Of a stretch of 64,000 nt of DNA, positions 45,017 through 56,188 are shown one piece after another; positions within the stretch are counted from its first letter, which is position 1, and every line of letters begins with the position of its first letter. The notes beneath the pieces were generated by a model. The model was not told where the DNA came from. It saw only the letters and a program-made list of their open reading frames with translations, and ran no database searches. The position numbers and the translations under genes were made by a program. Origin of the DNA: CBDFGN01 sp965247065 (GTDB lineage: Bacteria; Bacteroidota; Bacteroidia; Cytophagales; Cyclobacteriaceae); assembly GCA_965247065.1 (NCBI GenBank), contig CBDFGN010000006.1:3472001-3536000 (forward strand), read 5' to 3'.

Positions 45017-46126
45017 ATGAGGAATTCCGCTGTATGCCTTCTGGGCGGCTGCTTGGTATTTTTTGGCTGCTCTGATAACAACGACCCGGTATCCCCTCAA
45101 GGCGGCAATCAATCAAATGGTAATCCGCCGCCAAGTACCCCTAATCCCAATGGTTGGCTGGTTCCCGTTGAGGAAGTCTTCGATGGGGGTACGGGAAAAG
45201 ATGGAATCCCGGCGCTTCTTGATCCGGAGATGGTTGAAACAGGTTCGCCTGGTAGCGCTTATTTAGCACCCCAGGATCTGGTGCTCGGATTAAAGCAGGG
45301 AAACGAGGTCCGCGCGTATCCTCATAAGATTCTGGACTGGCACGAAATAATCAACGACCAAATTGGCGATAGGAGCGTTGCTATTACTTATTGTCCTCTT
45401 ACCGGCACAGGCATTGGCTGGGACAGAATGATAAACGGAGAGGTCACTACTTTTGGAGTCTCCGGACTTTTATACCAAACCAACCTGATGCCTTATGATC
45501 GCCTGACTGAGAGTACTTGGTCCCAGATGCGCTTGGAATGTGTGAATGGGGAACTAATAGGCACACAGGCGAAAACCTACCAGGTTTTTGAAACCGAGTG
45601 GGAAACGTGGGTGAAAATGTTCCCGAATACCCTGGTGGTTTCCGAAAACACGGGATTCTCAAGATCTTATGGTATTTTTTCATATGGCGATTATCGAACG
45701 AACCATAATAATATCCTTTTCCCATTTGCACCTGTTGATGACCGTCTTCCTGTCAAAGAAAGAGTTCTTGGCATTTTGATTAAACCTCAGGCTAAAGTCT
45801 TTCCGATCAGGGATTTCGGAGCTCGAATTACCGTCATAAATGATAGTTTTTCCCAAGTGAAGCTTGTTATTGCCGGCAGTTCAACAATGAACTTCGCGGT
45901 GGCTTATGAGTCGGCTTTATCAGATGGAACCGAGTTGACATTTGAACCTGTCGAAAATGGCGGATCTGCCATTCTGAAAGATAATGAAGGCACCGAATGG
46001 GACGTATTTGGTGAAGCTGTTTCCGGTCCAAGACAAGGTGATTCGTTAGTAGCAACACAATCCCTGATTGGTTATTGGTTCACTTTTGGTTCTTTTTATC
46101 CTCACGCTGTGATCCATAACAGATAG
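45017..46126 (+). CDS. DUF3179 domain-containing lipoprotein
   Basis: A 369-residue exported protein: MRNSAVCLLGGCLVFFGCSD gives a lipoprotein signal (FFGC), then an Asn/Pro/Gly-rich linker (about 25-45). The DUF3179 domain follows: KDGIPALLDPEMVETGSPGS, VRAYPHKILDWHEIINDQIG, VAITYCPLTGTGIGWDR, GVSGLLYQTNLMPYDR and STWSQMRLECVNGELIG. The conserved Cys in TYCPLTGT is present. Function unknown; the fold is linked to surface-associated proteins of marine bacteria. Confidence 0.92.
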   Translation: MRNSAVCLLGGCLVFFGCSDNNDPVSPQGGNQSNGNPPPSTPNPNGWLVPVEEVFDGGTGKDGIPALLDPEMVETGSPGSAYLAPQDLVLGLKQGNEVRAYPHKILDWHEIINDQIGDRSVAITYCPLTGTGIGWDRMINGEVTTFGVSGLLYQTNLMPYDRLTESTWSQMRLECVNGELIGTQAKTYQVFETEWETWVKMFPNTLVVSENTGFSRSYGIFSYGDYRTNHNNILFPFAPVDDRLPVKERVLGILIKPQAKVFPIRDFGARITVINDSFSQVKLVIAGSSTMNFAVAYESALSDGTELTFEPVENGGSAILKDNEGTEWDVFGEAVSGPRQGDSLVATQSLIGYWFTFGSFYPHAVIHNR

Positions 46127-46329
46127 CCACCCAATTTAAGCTTAGGAACTTGTGGGGACCTGGTCCCTCTTAGGTCAATTCAACATTCTTTAACTGTTTA
46201 GTTAAATCATTTGATTAAAGTTTCTTTGTAACGGTACACCATTCTATATCGGTTCATTTATCCGTCCGACTGCTATAGCGGTTCCACCAGTAGCATTAGA
46301 CAACTACTCTCATTTAACTGTCCCCCAGC

Positions 46330-47028
46330 CTAAGGCGAGAAAATCACCCCAATCGACAGTTCCAGTCCGGTGTAATCAAGCCGCGAATCGGGATAGTCGA
46401 AGGCGACACTTTCTAAATCACCGACTGAAGAGGCTCCGGTATAACTGCCGGTGAACGCAAGCCTCGACCCACCAACAAAATACTCACCCCCGAACGACAA
46501 GCCGAACTGCTCATTCACATGGAATGTGTATTCAACTCCAAAGTGGTAGCCCAGCCCTAAATTGTTCTGAAATTGCACCTGGGAATTGACCACTTCCAGT
46601 CCGGTGAAATCAACCAAAGCCCGGTCCAGGTTGCCGTAGTTAATTCGATTGTCAAAGTTAATATAGGTGAATACTCCCCCCTTTAGGCTGAAATAGCTTC
46701 CCTGTGAACCAAAAGTCAGAACTAAATCCAGAGGCACCAGAAACGAAAAAAACGGACCCATGATCGGCTCGTTGGACTCAAACGGCATACCCGTTACATT
46801 CATTCCGGGAATTCGATAAAGGCTAAATCCGGATTCAATAGATAAGAACCGGTTCAGGTCGAATCCAATGCCGCGTAATGACAAGGGTGAAACGGGGTTT
46901 GAAAAATATCCATTTCTAGGCAAGAAAAACGAAAACGAAGCTCCAAATTCCTGAGCTTTGGAAACGGACGGTTGAAGACCGGAACCAGCCAGCAGCAGTA
47001 CAAGGAGGATTCTATAAAATGAAGTCAT
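46330..47028 (-). CDS. Outer-membrane beta-barrel protein, unknown function
   Basis: A 232-residue protein with signal peptide (FYRILLVLLLAGSGLQPSVS) and alternating amphipathic strands: FLSIESGFSLYRI, FSLKGGVFTYINFDNRINYG, LGLGYHFGVEYTFHVNEQFG and GLSFGGEYFVGGSRLAFTGS. It ends in LDYTGLELSIGVIFSP, consistent with an 8-10 stranded barrel. Convergent with the DUF3179 gene across a 200-bp gap. Confidence 0.75.
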   Translation of the reverse strand: MTSFYRILLVLLLAGSGLQPSVSKAQEFGASFSFFLPRNGYFSNPVSPLSLRGIGFDLNRFLSIESGFSLYRIPGMNVTGMPFESNEPIMGPFFSFLVPLDLVLTFGSQGSYFSLKGGVFTYINFDNRINYGNLDRALVDFTGLEVVNSQVQFQNNLGLGYHFGVEYTFHVNEQFGLSFGGEYFVGGSRLAFTGSYTGASSVGDLESVAFDYPDSRLDYTGLELSIGVIFSP

Positions 47029-47168
47029 GGGTCGAACTATTATACCTGTCAGTTAAGTGAATTCTCAAGATCGAAATCATAAATCTCAAATAATACTTAA
47101 ATCTCAATTTTGAATTCTGAGTGCGATTGATTCACCATATTTTAACTCCGAATTCATAATTTACAACT

Positions 47169-48173
47169 GTGGATTGGCCGGCGATATCGGAACGACTTGC
47201 CAGAAAAGGCCTTATCTCTGGTGGAAATGCCAAATGCGAGGGTCTCAGTGGGGGAGTTTCATCCGACATATTCTTGATAACCGATGGTGACAGCAAATTT
47301 GTCTTGAAGCGGGTGCTGGCTCGGCTGAAGGTTAAAGACATATGGGAAGCTGACATATCCCGTAATCAGGTCGAACAGGATTTTATTTATTTGGCAGAAA
47401 AATTCTTACCTGGAGCGGTGCCCAAAGTCCTTCATTCCGACCCGGAATTTGAGTTTTTTCTAATGGAATACCTGGACGATTCCTATGCTAACTGGAAAAC
47501 TCAACTGATGCAAGGAATTTATATATCCTCGACTGCGTTAAGGATAGCTGAGATTCTAGCCACCATCCATTCCAGAACCCAAAACAAACAGGAGATAGCC
47601 GCCCAATTTGACACCACGGATAATTTCAAGAGTCTACGTATTGAGCCATACCTGATCACAACCGGAGCCAGAAATCCGGGTCTGAAAGACTTATTCCATT
47701 CCGAGGCCAATCGACTGGAGAAGCACCGTGAGGCTCTGGTTCATGGGGATTTTAGTCCTAAGAATTTCTTAGTAGGCCCCAACCGTGTTGTACTGCTGGA
47801 CCATGAAGTGGCCTGGTACGGAGATCCTGCATTTGACCTCGCGTTTTTGTTTACCCATCTTTATTTCAAAATGTTGATAAATAGAGAACGGTTAAACGAA
47901 CTACCAAATCTATTGGAGATAGTATGGAAAAAGTATTTCGGTATGGTTGAAATTCGTGACACAGAAGGTTTAAAGGAACGAAGCGGCAGGCTTCTTCTGA
48001 TGATTATGCTAGCCCGGTTAGATGGAAAATCCCCTGTGGAGTATTGGCAAAAGGGAAGTCGGTCGTCTAAGTTTATCCGGTCCTTCGTTTATGATGTTCT
48101 TCCGGCTCAGAATTTTGGTCAGGAACATTTGAGAACAAAATGGGTAAATCGGATCCAACAATGGAACTCATGA
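47169..48173 (+). CDS. APH/choline-kinase-like small-molecule kinase
   Basis: A 334-residue kinase-fold protein with a GTG start (the only in-frame initiator after the TAA at 47157). Glycine-rich loop GLSGGVSSDIFLITDG, catalytic Lys in SKFVLKRVLARL, Brenner motif VHGDFSPKNFLVGPNRVVLL (HGDxxxxN) and HEVAWYGDPAFDLAFLF (metal-binding Asp). It phosphorylates an unknown hydroxyl- or amine-bearing metabolite. The stop overlaps the start of the enolase-like gene as ATGA, so the two are translationally coupled and probably act in one pathway. Confidence 0.85.
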   Translation: MDWPAISERLARKGLISGGNAKCEGLSGGVSSDIFLITDGDSKFVLKRVLARLKVKDIWEADISRNQVEQDFIYLAEKFLPGAVPKVLHSDPEFEFFLMEYLDDSYANWKTQLMQGIYISSTALRIAEILATIHSRTQNKQEIAAQFDTTDNFKSLRIEPYLITTGARNPGLKDLFHSEANRLEKHREALVHGDFSPKNFLVGPNRVVLLDHEVAWYGDPAFDLAFLFTHLYFKMLINRERLNELPNLLEIVWKKYFGMVEIRDTEGLKERSGRLLLMIMLARLDGKSPVEYWQKGSRSSKFIRSFVYDVLPAQNFGQEHLRTKWVNRIQQWNS

Positions 48174-49468
48174 AAATCAGGAGCGTTGACGCCTTCCAGA
48201 TATATGATTCGCGCTCTATGCCCACTCTTGAGGTTGAAGTTATCCTGGAATCAGGAATCACAGGCGCCGCTTCAGTACCATCAGGAGCCTCTACTGGGCA
48301 ATTTGAAGCATTAGAGTTGAGGGATGAAAACCCAAACCGGTTTATGGGAAAATCGGTGTTCAAAGCTATCGATAACATCCGCAATGAAATTGGGCCAGCC
48401 CTGAAGGGCAAATCAATCGATGAGCAACAATCGCTGGATCAGTTTATGATCAACTTGGATGGGACCCCAAACAAGAGTCGGTTGGGGGCCAATGCGATAC
48501 TGGGAGTTTCCATGGCAATCGCCAGGACCGCGGCAGCAGCACACAAACTACCACTTTTCAGGTACCTGGGTAAGGGCAATTTACTGCCTATTCCCGAAAT
48601 CCAGGTGATTGGTGGCGGCGTGCACAGCGGTGGCCGAATTGACATCCAGGATTTCATGATCATCTGCAACGGTGCAGAATCCTATTCTCAATGTCTGGAG
48701 ATGACCTTCAACGTCTACCACCAGTGTGCCAAACTGCTGAAAGAGACCGGACGACTCTCCGGCCTGGCTGATGAAGGTGGTTTTTGGCCGGAGTTGGAAA
48801 CCAACGAACAAGCGTTCGAGGTTATCCTTGCCTCGATAGAGCGCGCTGGATATGACCCAGGAACCCAAATATCACTTTCCGTGGATGTAGCGGCGGCCGA
48901 ATTATTTAACAACGGAAATTACCAGCTCAGCCTAGAGGGCAAATCGCTAAATCCCAGCGAATTTTACCAAATGCTAGCTCGCTGGGGCGACAAATACCCG
49001 ATAATCGCTATTGAAGATCCTTTTGCAGAGACCGATCTCGAGAATTGGAGAAAATTCACACGTGAATATGGCTCCAGGATAAGCGTTATTGGAGATGATC
49101 TGTTTACGACAGATACAAAACGAGTCCGGGTGGGAATCAAACAAGAACTTGCCAATAGTGTTCTGGTTAAGTTGAATCAGATCGGCACTGTTACGGAAAC
49201 CTTGGAGTGTATTCGGGCAACTCAAAATGCCGGCTGGCTGCCAGTTGTATCAGGCCGGTCGGGGGAGACGGAAGATCCTTTTATTTCCCATCTGGCTGTT
49301 GCCAGCAATGCTGGCCAACTCAAGCTGGGCTCCCTAGCCCGGTCCGAACGCAATGTCAAATGGAATGAGGTTCTTAGGATCGCCCGGCAACTGGGTGACG
49401 AGGCCCGCTTCCTCGGAGGGAAGATCTTTGGGAACATCCAACATCCCTCAGGCAAAAACGAATTCTGA
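48170..49468 (+). CDS. Divergent enolase paralogue with altered active site
   Basis: A 432-residue enolase homologue starting MKIRSVDAFQIYDSRSMPTL. The 48170 start is preferred because it makes an ATGA overlap and fits enolase N-termini. Metal ligands are kept: SVDVAAAE, IEDPFAETD and GDDLFTTD. So are the Glu of LADEGGFWPEL and the base Lys of LVKLNQIGTVTETL. Two catalytic positions differ from true enolases: SHRSGETED is SGRSGETED (His lost), and the acid Glu of VDIQEFM is Asp (IDIQDFM). The substrate loop SGASTGxHEALELRD reads GASTGQFEALELRD. Such changes suggest a different substrate. A second, canonical enolase elsewhere in the genome is expected. Confidence 0.85.
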   Translation: MKIRSVDAFQIYDSRSMPTLEVEVILESGITGAASVPSGASTGQFEALELRDENPNRFMGKSVFKAIDNIRNEIGPALKGKSIDEQQSLDQFMINLDGTPNKSRLGANAILGVSMAIARTAAAAHKLPLFRYLGKGNLLPIPEIQVIGGGVHSGGRIDIQDFMIICNGAESYSQCLEMTFNVYHQCAKLLKETGRLSGLADEGGFWPELETNEQAFEVILASIERAGYDPGTQISLSVDVAAAELFNNGNYQLSLEGKSLNPSEFYQMLARWGDKYPIIAIEDPFAETDLENWRKFTREYGSRISVIGDDLFTTDTKRVRVGIKQELANSVLVKLNQIGTVTETLECIRATQNAGWLPVVSGRSGETEDPFISHLAVASNAGQLKLGSLARSERNVKWNEVLRIARQLGDEARFLGGKIFGNIQHPSGKNEF

Positions 49469-49559
49469 AGTGGCCCGAGTTAGGACCAAAGGGGCCCAAC
49501 GACAGAATTCCTAGCAAGAAGGCACAGGAATAAGAGACTTCCGCCTCCTCTTGACCCGG

Positions 49560-50283
49560 CAAGGGGTCAAAATCGCGAAAAACGCCTACGGAATCCAGCG
49601 GCGTAATCATATTCAATTCCCAGATCGTTTCTGGCACGATGACCTTGCTATATTTTGGCAGGAACCGAGACGAACTAGAATAGACGCGAGCTTAAGTACT
49701 GGCGAGTTTGGGAGGATTTTGATAATGAATCCATCCTGATAAAATTCACACATCCTGAAGAAGTGCGAAATGCGGCGTTCCTATTGGTAACCCGTCAAGA
49801 ACAAAGCCGCCAAATGATATTCCTTCCGGCTATTGGAAAGCCTTACAAAATAAAAAAAAACCAGTCAGCTGTCTTCCTTTATGAATTCTGATTTCTATTA
49901 CTCGGACTTGCGAAGTTGGGAGTTGGCCAAAAATACCAACCGCATAATCAGTGAAACCGATCAATTCTATTACCTCGAGAGTATTTTCAAGAATCTGATC
50001 ATCCGCTCAAGAATGGTTCTTAAGATCAACAAGGACAACCATTTGGTACAGCAAGTCATATTCTATGATAAGAATTCCTTTCCCCAAACGAAAGATGGAG
50101 GCGCTCGAGACGTCCAATCAGGGAGATGTGTGGTTTACCACCCACCTGAAGATGACCACATTTGAGGACAACAACGCCTTTATAAAGTCTGCGAGTGAAA
50201 TAATTCTATATGACTTGGATGTACACTCCGAACTGGCTGCCTCGCTCTTTTCCGAGGACAATCTGAACAACCCCGAGTTCTAG
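49560..50283 (+). pseudogene. LolA-like outer-membrane lipoprotein-sorting protein, multiply frameshifted
   Basis: Pieces of one gene lie in successive frames. Around 49680-49860: LKYWRVWEDFDNESILIKFT, then PEEVRNAAFLLVTRQEQSRQ and MIFLPAIGKPYKIKKNQSA. Then 49881-50080: MNSDFYYSDLRSWELAKNTN, TDQFYYLESIFKN and HLVQQVIFYDK. Then 50095-50283: KMEALETSNQGDVWFTTHLK and SASEIILYDLDVHSELAASL. This order matches LolA_like proteins that accompany RND/MMPL exporters (DGRERxLKYWR, FMGSDFTYEDL, NQGDVWFTKHLKM). At least two frame changes plus an unrecognisable N-terminus show genuine decay rather than a single read error. Confidence 0.75.
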
Positions 50284-50441
50284 AAGCTCACCATCCATCA
50301 ACTTCCCACCTGCTCTTGAAGACCCCGATGCCGCGGTGAAAGATGCGTACTAGGACCATAATGGACTATTTCGGTTATCCTGCGTGGTAACTATTTCAAT
50401 GCACTAATAGAGTTTATCAAAAAAATGCTAATTTGATTTAA

Positions 50442-53400
50442 ATGAGGGGTATCCTGTTTTGCCTGGTTATCTGCCTATTTTTGTCCGACCCAGGAATTAC
50501 CCAACCCACGGCCCCCTCCCATCGCGTACTTCTAGTGTCGAATTTAGCCGACGTCCCGGCAGATGATCCATATTGGAACCAGCTTCGACAACTTCTTGAG
50601 ATCCAATCAGGGCCATATACACTTTTGGTCAATGGGGACCTTATTAGCAAAAGTTTTAACCCATCCAACCAGGGAGACCTGCTCCGAATCGATAAACTGA
50701 TCAATTTGGCCCAAGGTCTTTCCCATGGACGTGTAATAATCCTTCCCGGTGATCGCGATTGGGACAATTCGGGAATAGAAGGTCTTAAATCGGTCAAAAG
50801 GCTGGAAGATTTTGTGAAAGGAAAGAATGTTTCGAACTTGATATGGCCTTTAAAAAACGGCTGTCCTGGGCCCCAGGAAATACCTCTTTCTTCCAGTTTA
50901 AGCTTGATTGCCATAAATACCCAGTGGTTTAATCACCCGCATGGCAAACCGTTGCCGGAGGATGGAACCTGCAAGATTCCGACCCAGGAGGAATTCATGG
51001 AGGAACTGGAGGAGATCAGTGAGGAAGCTCAAAACCGGAATATCCTGATTGCCGGACACTTTCCGATGTACTCACTCGGAAGGTCGGCCGGCAATTATCC
51101 GCTCGGCAAATATATGTTACCCATTCCTATAATAAGTGGCCTCCCCATCTCGTACCATCAAAATGTTGGTTCTTCCCAGGATATAACCAATGACAGATTT
51201 ACCGGTTTTAGGGAAGATGTACAGAATTTTCTCAGAAGCCGCAATTCTATGATCTATGCCTCCGGTCACGATGCCGACCTACAAATTCTAAACTTCAACG
51301 ACAACTATCTGATAAACAGTGGTAGCAGCATCCGGGCCCGTTTTGTAGCCAAATCGAAAAGTGCCAATTATGCCTCCGCCGAACCCGGATTGATCGCCCT
51401 AAATTATTTTGATGACGGCAAGATCACGGCCGATATTCTATCTTATTCCAAACACGGGTTCAGCCCGGTAAAACCGTCGATCTGTTGCTATCCGGTTGTG
51501 ACAACAGGCATTCGGGTATAGTCAATGCCGCTTACATCCCTTGCAGGGAGGAGCTTTCAGCTCTAAAAACCATGGCCCGTTCCTATCCGGATTCGGTCAT
51601 CGCCATTGCTGGTGTAGAGTACCAGGCTGGAGGATTAAAAACGGCCTTTATGGGGAAACATTATCGGAGTTCATGGACGCAAGCGACCGAGGTAGTAGTT
51701 TTGAATCTGGATGTGGAGTACGAGGGCCTGACCCCCTTTGAGAAAGGAGGTGGGCGGCAGACTAAATCCATTAAAATGCGTGGGGGCGATGGGCGACAAT
51801 ATGTTTTCAGGTCGGTTAATAAGGATCCGGTAAAGGCCCTGCCCTATGAACTTCGGGAATCGTTCGTGGCCGATATTGTTCGAGATCAAACGAGTACCCA
51901 ACATCCATACGGCGCCCTGGTGGCTGATCCATTGCTCAACCAAATTGGTGTGCTTCATGCCCATCCCAGGCTTGCCGTAATGCCAGATGATCCCAAGCTG
52001 GGTGCCTTCCGGGATGGCTTCGGAGATTTACTGGGCATGGTTGAAGAGAGGCCTACCAATCCAAAGAAAGTGGACATACCCTTTGAGAAGGCAGACAAGA
52101 TAAAAAGGAGTGTAGCGCTTTTCAAAGAATTGTACGAAGATCCAACCGCACGTATAGATGTCGATGAGTTTATTCGTGCCCGGGTTTTTGACATTTTGGT
52201 CGGTGACTGGGGTAAGCACGAGGACAATTGGAAATGGGCTGGATACCGGCAGGAAAACGGCAGTTTTCTTTACCGACCTATCCCTCGGGACCGGGATCAT
52301 GTATTTTCACGATGGGATGGACTTCTCCCCTGGTTAATTGACCGGGAGTGGGGCAAACCCAGCGGGGAAAACTTCGGTTACACCATTAAAGGCCTGCGAA
52401 GTCTAATGTGGCAAGCACGCCATTTGGATCGCTTTCTGGCCTCGGGGGCAACTCAAGAAGACTGGGTGGAGCAGGCTAAATTTATCCAGAACCAAATCAC
52501 CAATGAGCAGATCGCCTCGGCCGTGCAAGCCCTGCCCCGGGAGTTACATTCAATATCAGGGCAGGAAATTGCGGCAAAACTAAAACACAGGAAGGCCGAT
52601 CTTCATAAATATGCGGTTCAGTATTGGGAGCTGCTGGCCAAAGAAGTAGATGTCGTAGGTTCCAATCGGAGAGAATACTTTGAAGCGACCAGATTGGAAG
52701 ATTCGAGAGTACAGGTTGAAGTATACAATCTTGAGGACGGCAAAAAAGGGTCACAAAAGCTTTACTCAAGGATCTTTGATTCGGACCAGACCAAGGAAAT
52801 CAGGCTTTACGGGTTAGGTGGACGAGACCGGTTCGAATTCCACGGCAACCACGCTAATACCATATTAACGCGGGTGGTAGGCGGGCCTAGAAAAGACGAG
52901 ATAACCGAATTGTCGCCCGAATCTGGGGGTAAGAAGGTCCTGGTTTATGAAAAGAGTCAGGACGCCCAAGTGACATTGGGGAAAGCCGGAAAAAGGATAG
53001 TATCAAATAATCCTAGGATCTACGATTACGATCGAACCCGCTTTGCCTACAATACCTATTTCCCGTACACTTTTTTCTCCTTTAATACCGACAATGGGTT
53101 CCAGTTAAGTTTGGGAGCCACATTTACCCAGCATAAGTTCGGTAAAGAGGACTTCAGCACCAGGCACGGCTTCTCCGGTAAAATCACCACCGCCGGCAAC
53201 TTTGCTATTGACTATTTGAGCCGATTTCATCACGCTATTGGTACCTGGGATATCCTGACTTTCGCCCATTGGGGGCATCCTAATGACTTTACCAATTTCT
53301 TCGGATTTGGTAACGAGACCGTAAAGATTGACAGCCTGGACGATAGAAAATTCTATCGATCCCGATACAATTCCATAGAATTAGGGGTTGGATTCGGTAA

Positions 53401-54091
53401 GCAATTCTGGAAGGTTAGCCATTTCGGGGCCACCTTGCAGTACGAAAACAACGACGGCAACCTGGAGCCAAGCACGATCCTCAAACCTGACTCGGTGATG
53501 ATCCTGGGCAAGGATCCGTTGAACCTAGTGGAATCCAAGGCCATTTTGAACCTGGATCTTAGGGACAGCCGGCACCTCCCCACCAGGGGCATCAGGATCT
53601 ATGCCGACCAGTCCCTGGGTCTTATCACGACCCAGGATCAAAAGAATTACGGCGTTACTAACGGGTGGCTGGAAGTGTATTCCTCGGTAAATGACAATAA
53701 TCCGATCACTTTAGGTCTGCTTGCGGGCGGGGCTTTTAGTTTTGGTGATTTGCCCTTCTATAAGGCAGTGAATCTTGGGCAGCAAAATCATCTGCGGGGC
53801 TATGTAAGCAACCGATTCAGTGGAGAGAGCGCCTTTTTTTTCAATTCCAACCTTCGTTTTCAATTGGGCCAATCACAAACCGCATTGTTCCCATTGAAAT
53901 ACGGAATCAACGGTTTCTACGACCTGGGCAAAGTATTTGTGGACGGCGAAGTCTCACGCACCTGGCACAAGGGTTATGGGGGTGGAATTTATCTGGTTCC
54001 TATCGAGGAACGATTCGTATTCTCGTTGAATGCGGCTTTCTCGGCTGAGGAAAGTCTGTTGGTTTTATTCCATCTGGGGAGGGTGTTTTAA
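50442..54091 (+). pseudogene. Metallophosphatase-BamA-like surface protein, one frameshift
   Basis: The N-terminal part (50442-51521) has a signal peptide (MRGILFCLVICLFLSDPGIT) and calcineurin-like blocks: NGDLISKSF, ILPGDRDWDNSG, AGHFPMYSLG and SGHDADLQI. The second frame (coding by about 51485-54091) has the middle domain (RSYPDSVIAIAGVEYQAGG, LRESFVADIVRDQTSTQHPY, FDILVGDWGKHEDNWKWAG) and a C-terminal Omp85-type barrel (LDLRDSRHLPTRGIRIYAD, NLGQQNHLRGYVSNRFSGES, final LLVLFHLGRVF). Homologues in Bacteroidetes are single proteins of about 1200 residues, so the frames are one gene broken by an indel within about 51440-51500. Alternatively the second half could be a separate lipoprotein, since LLLSGC occurs at its start. 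Confidence 0.75.
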
Positions 54092-54126
54092 AGGATCTTG
54101 CCTAGGTCTCGAGCCTGATCACAAGC

Positions 54127-55837
54127 TTATAAAGTTGCAATCTCATCTTCTTCATCCATGTGGTGTTTTGAATGGACGGGGCGCATTAGTGCGTTGCTGA
54201 CCAGGGCAATGGCCAGTAGCCCTGCCATTAGATACATAGTCAAGTTATAAAGATTCGGCGTTGGGTCCACTGTTCCTGCCGGGGAAATCGCCATTAGCTT
54301 TGATATCGTAACCGTCTTGGCGGCCACCAACTCCGATAACTGATCGACACCGGCTCCAAAGGTGGTCTCAAACTTTAAGGGATCGATCCTTGCCACGAGA
54401 TCGTCAATGGCCTGCGTGATTGCATTTTCCCTTAGGGAAGTAATAGCCAACGGACCCAGCACCCCGGCGGTGCTCCAGGCGGTTAATAATCTGCCGTGTA
54501 TCCCCCCCACGAAGCGGGTACCAAATATATCTGCCAAATAGGCCGGAATTGTAGCGAACCCACCACCATACATCGTGAAAATAATCATGGTCACTGCATA
54601 GAAGTAGATCAGCCATATTACCGCCGGGTTAATACTGACCTGCTGGGCTGCAAAGGGAATGGAACAGTAAAGGAGTATGCCCAGAGTAAAGAATACCCAA
54701 TAGGTATTGCGTCTCCCGATATAATCCGATAGGCTCGCCCAAAAAAACCTGCCCCCCAAATTGAACACGCTGATCATGATCACATAAGTAGCCGCGAAGG
54801 ACCCGTCGACCACACCCGGTAAAGTGGTCCCAAATATCTCGGCCATCATGGTTTTCGCCACTCCCAGCACACCTATGCCTGCCGTCACATTGAAACAAAG
54901 TACGACCCATAGTTGATAAAATTGCCTGGTTTTTAAAGCTTGATCGATATCAACGTGACCAGTCGTCATCATCTTCCGGCTTGAACTTGATTCATCAGGC
55001 GCCGGCCAGCCTTGCGGAGCCCAACCGGGGGCGGGAATTCTATAAGAGAATGCCGCAATCATCATAATCGCGAAATAAATGATCCCCAGGGTGAAAAATG
55101 TTTCGGCAACTCCTACAGATCCGGTACCCACCAAATAAACATCCTCAGCGCCAGAGGAAATCGAACCGCCGCCGATCTCACTTGCGCCCACAACTACCAC
55201 CTCTTTCATCTCACCTCCGATTTCAGCAAACCGTCTTCCTGCTCTGGTAATCAGATTTACCTCTGTAATTGAGCCAAGGTACTCTGGAGCCTTATAATAA
55301 ACTTTAAGCAAAAATACCTTTAAAGGAGCGCCGATCATCGCCCCTCCTCCGAATCCCATGATAGCCATTCCAGCAGCCATACCCCGACGATCAGGAAACC
55401 AGCGAATGAGGGTACTGACAGGAGAGACATAACCCAATCCCAAACCACAACCTCCGATCACGCCATAACCAAAGTAGAGTAGCCATAACTGCCCTGTGAT
55501 TATCCCCAAGCCGCCAATAATGAAACCTCCTCCCCAGAAGCAGGCAGCCACAACGCCCACCAAGCGAGGGCCAACTTTTTCCAACCACCGCCCCGGCCAC
55601 GGCTGCTGAAAACCCAAGAAATACGATTGCCAGGGTAAAGATCCAGACAACGCTTTTCAACGTCCAATCGTCGGCAGCACTCGAAACAACTCCAATGCGC
55701 TTGATCAACGCCGGGTTAAAAATGCTCCAGGCGTAAACCGAGCCGATGCAGAGGTGGATACCCAGGGCGGCTGGCACGATCAGCCATCGGTTAAAACCAT
55801 GTTTGGCGATGATATTGTGCTTGGAAAAGATACTCAC
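54127..55837 (-). pseudogene. OFA-family MFS transporter, one frameshift in a G tract
   Basis: About 569 codons. The 5' part reads NRWLIVPAALGIHLCIGSVY then AWSIFNPALIKRIG (OFA-family TM1) and IFTLAIVFLGFSAAVAG. At the G4 run (C4 at 55591-55594 on + strand) the frame changes, then continues RWLEKVGPRLVGVVAACFWG, GYGVIGGCGLGLGYVSPVST and WFPDRRGMAAGMAIMGFGGG, signature motifs of oxalate:formate antiporter-type carriers. A long insert lies between TM6 and TM7 (about residues 190-300). One extra base explains the break. Substrate probably a monocarboxylate or dicarboxylate; not inferable from context. Confidence 0.82.
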
Positions 55838-56188
55838 TTTGTGGGCTGTTTATTAAGTATACTTCAATCGATGTGGAGTCCAGACCCCGAGGCGAAAGAG
55901 TTGTTTATTGCTTTCATAAATCTTCAAATCATTGATTTGATTACAATTGGTATTTTCTGGCCTTTTAACTCAGCTTGAGCCAGGGCTTGGATTTCCAAAG
56001 CGTCGACCACCCATCAAGAGCATTTCCAAATTGAGCAAACGCACTATCGTCATTTCTTTAGCCATTTTCCCCGATATTGCTTACTGAGGAGTAAGACTTT
56101 TGTGAAGGATACGACTTTATTAATAAAAAAGCGGGATTGGGGTCGCCCACGGGTTCAAACACTTCAACAATTCAACGCCGATCGCAGC
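55838..56188. other. Intergenic region, no gene supported
   Basis: About 350 bp between the transporter start and the dehydrogenase end. The sequence is AT-rich and without a convincing frame or hairpin terminator. It should contain the promoter for the transporter gene on the minus strand. Confidence 0.4.
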
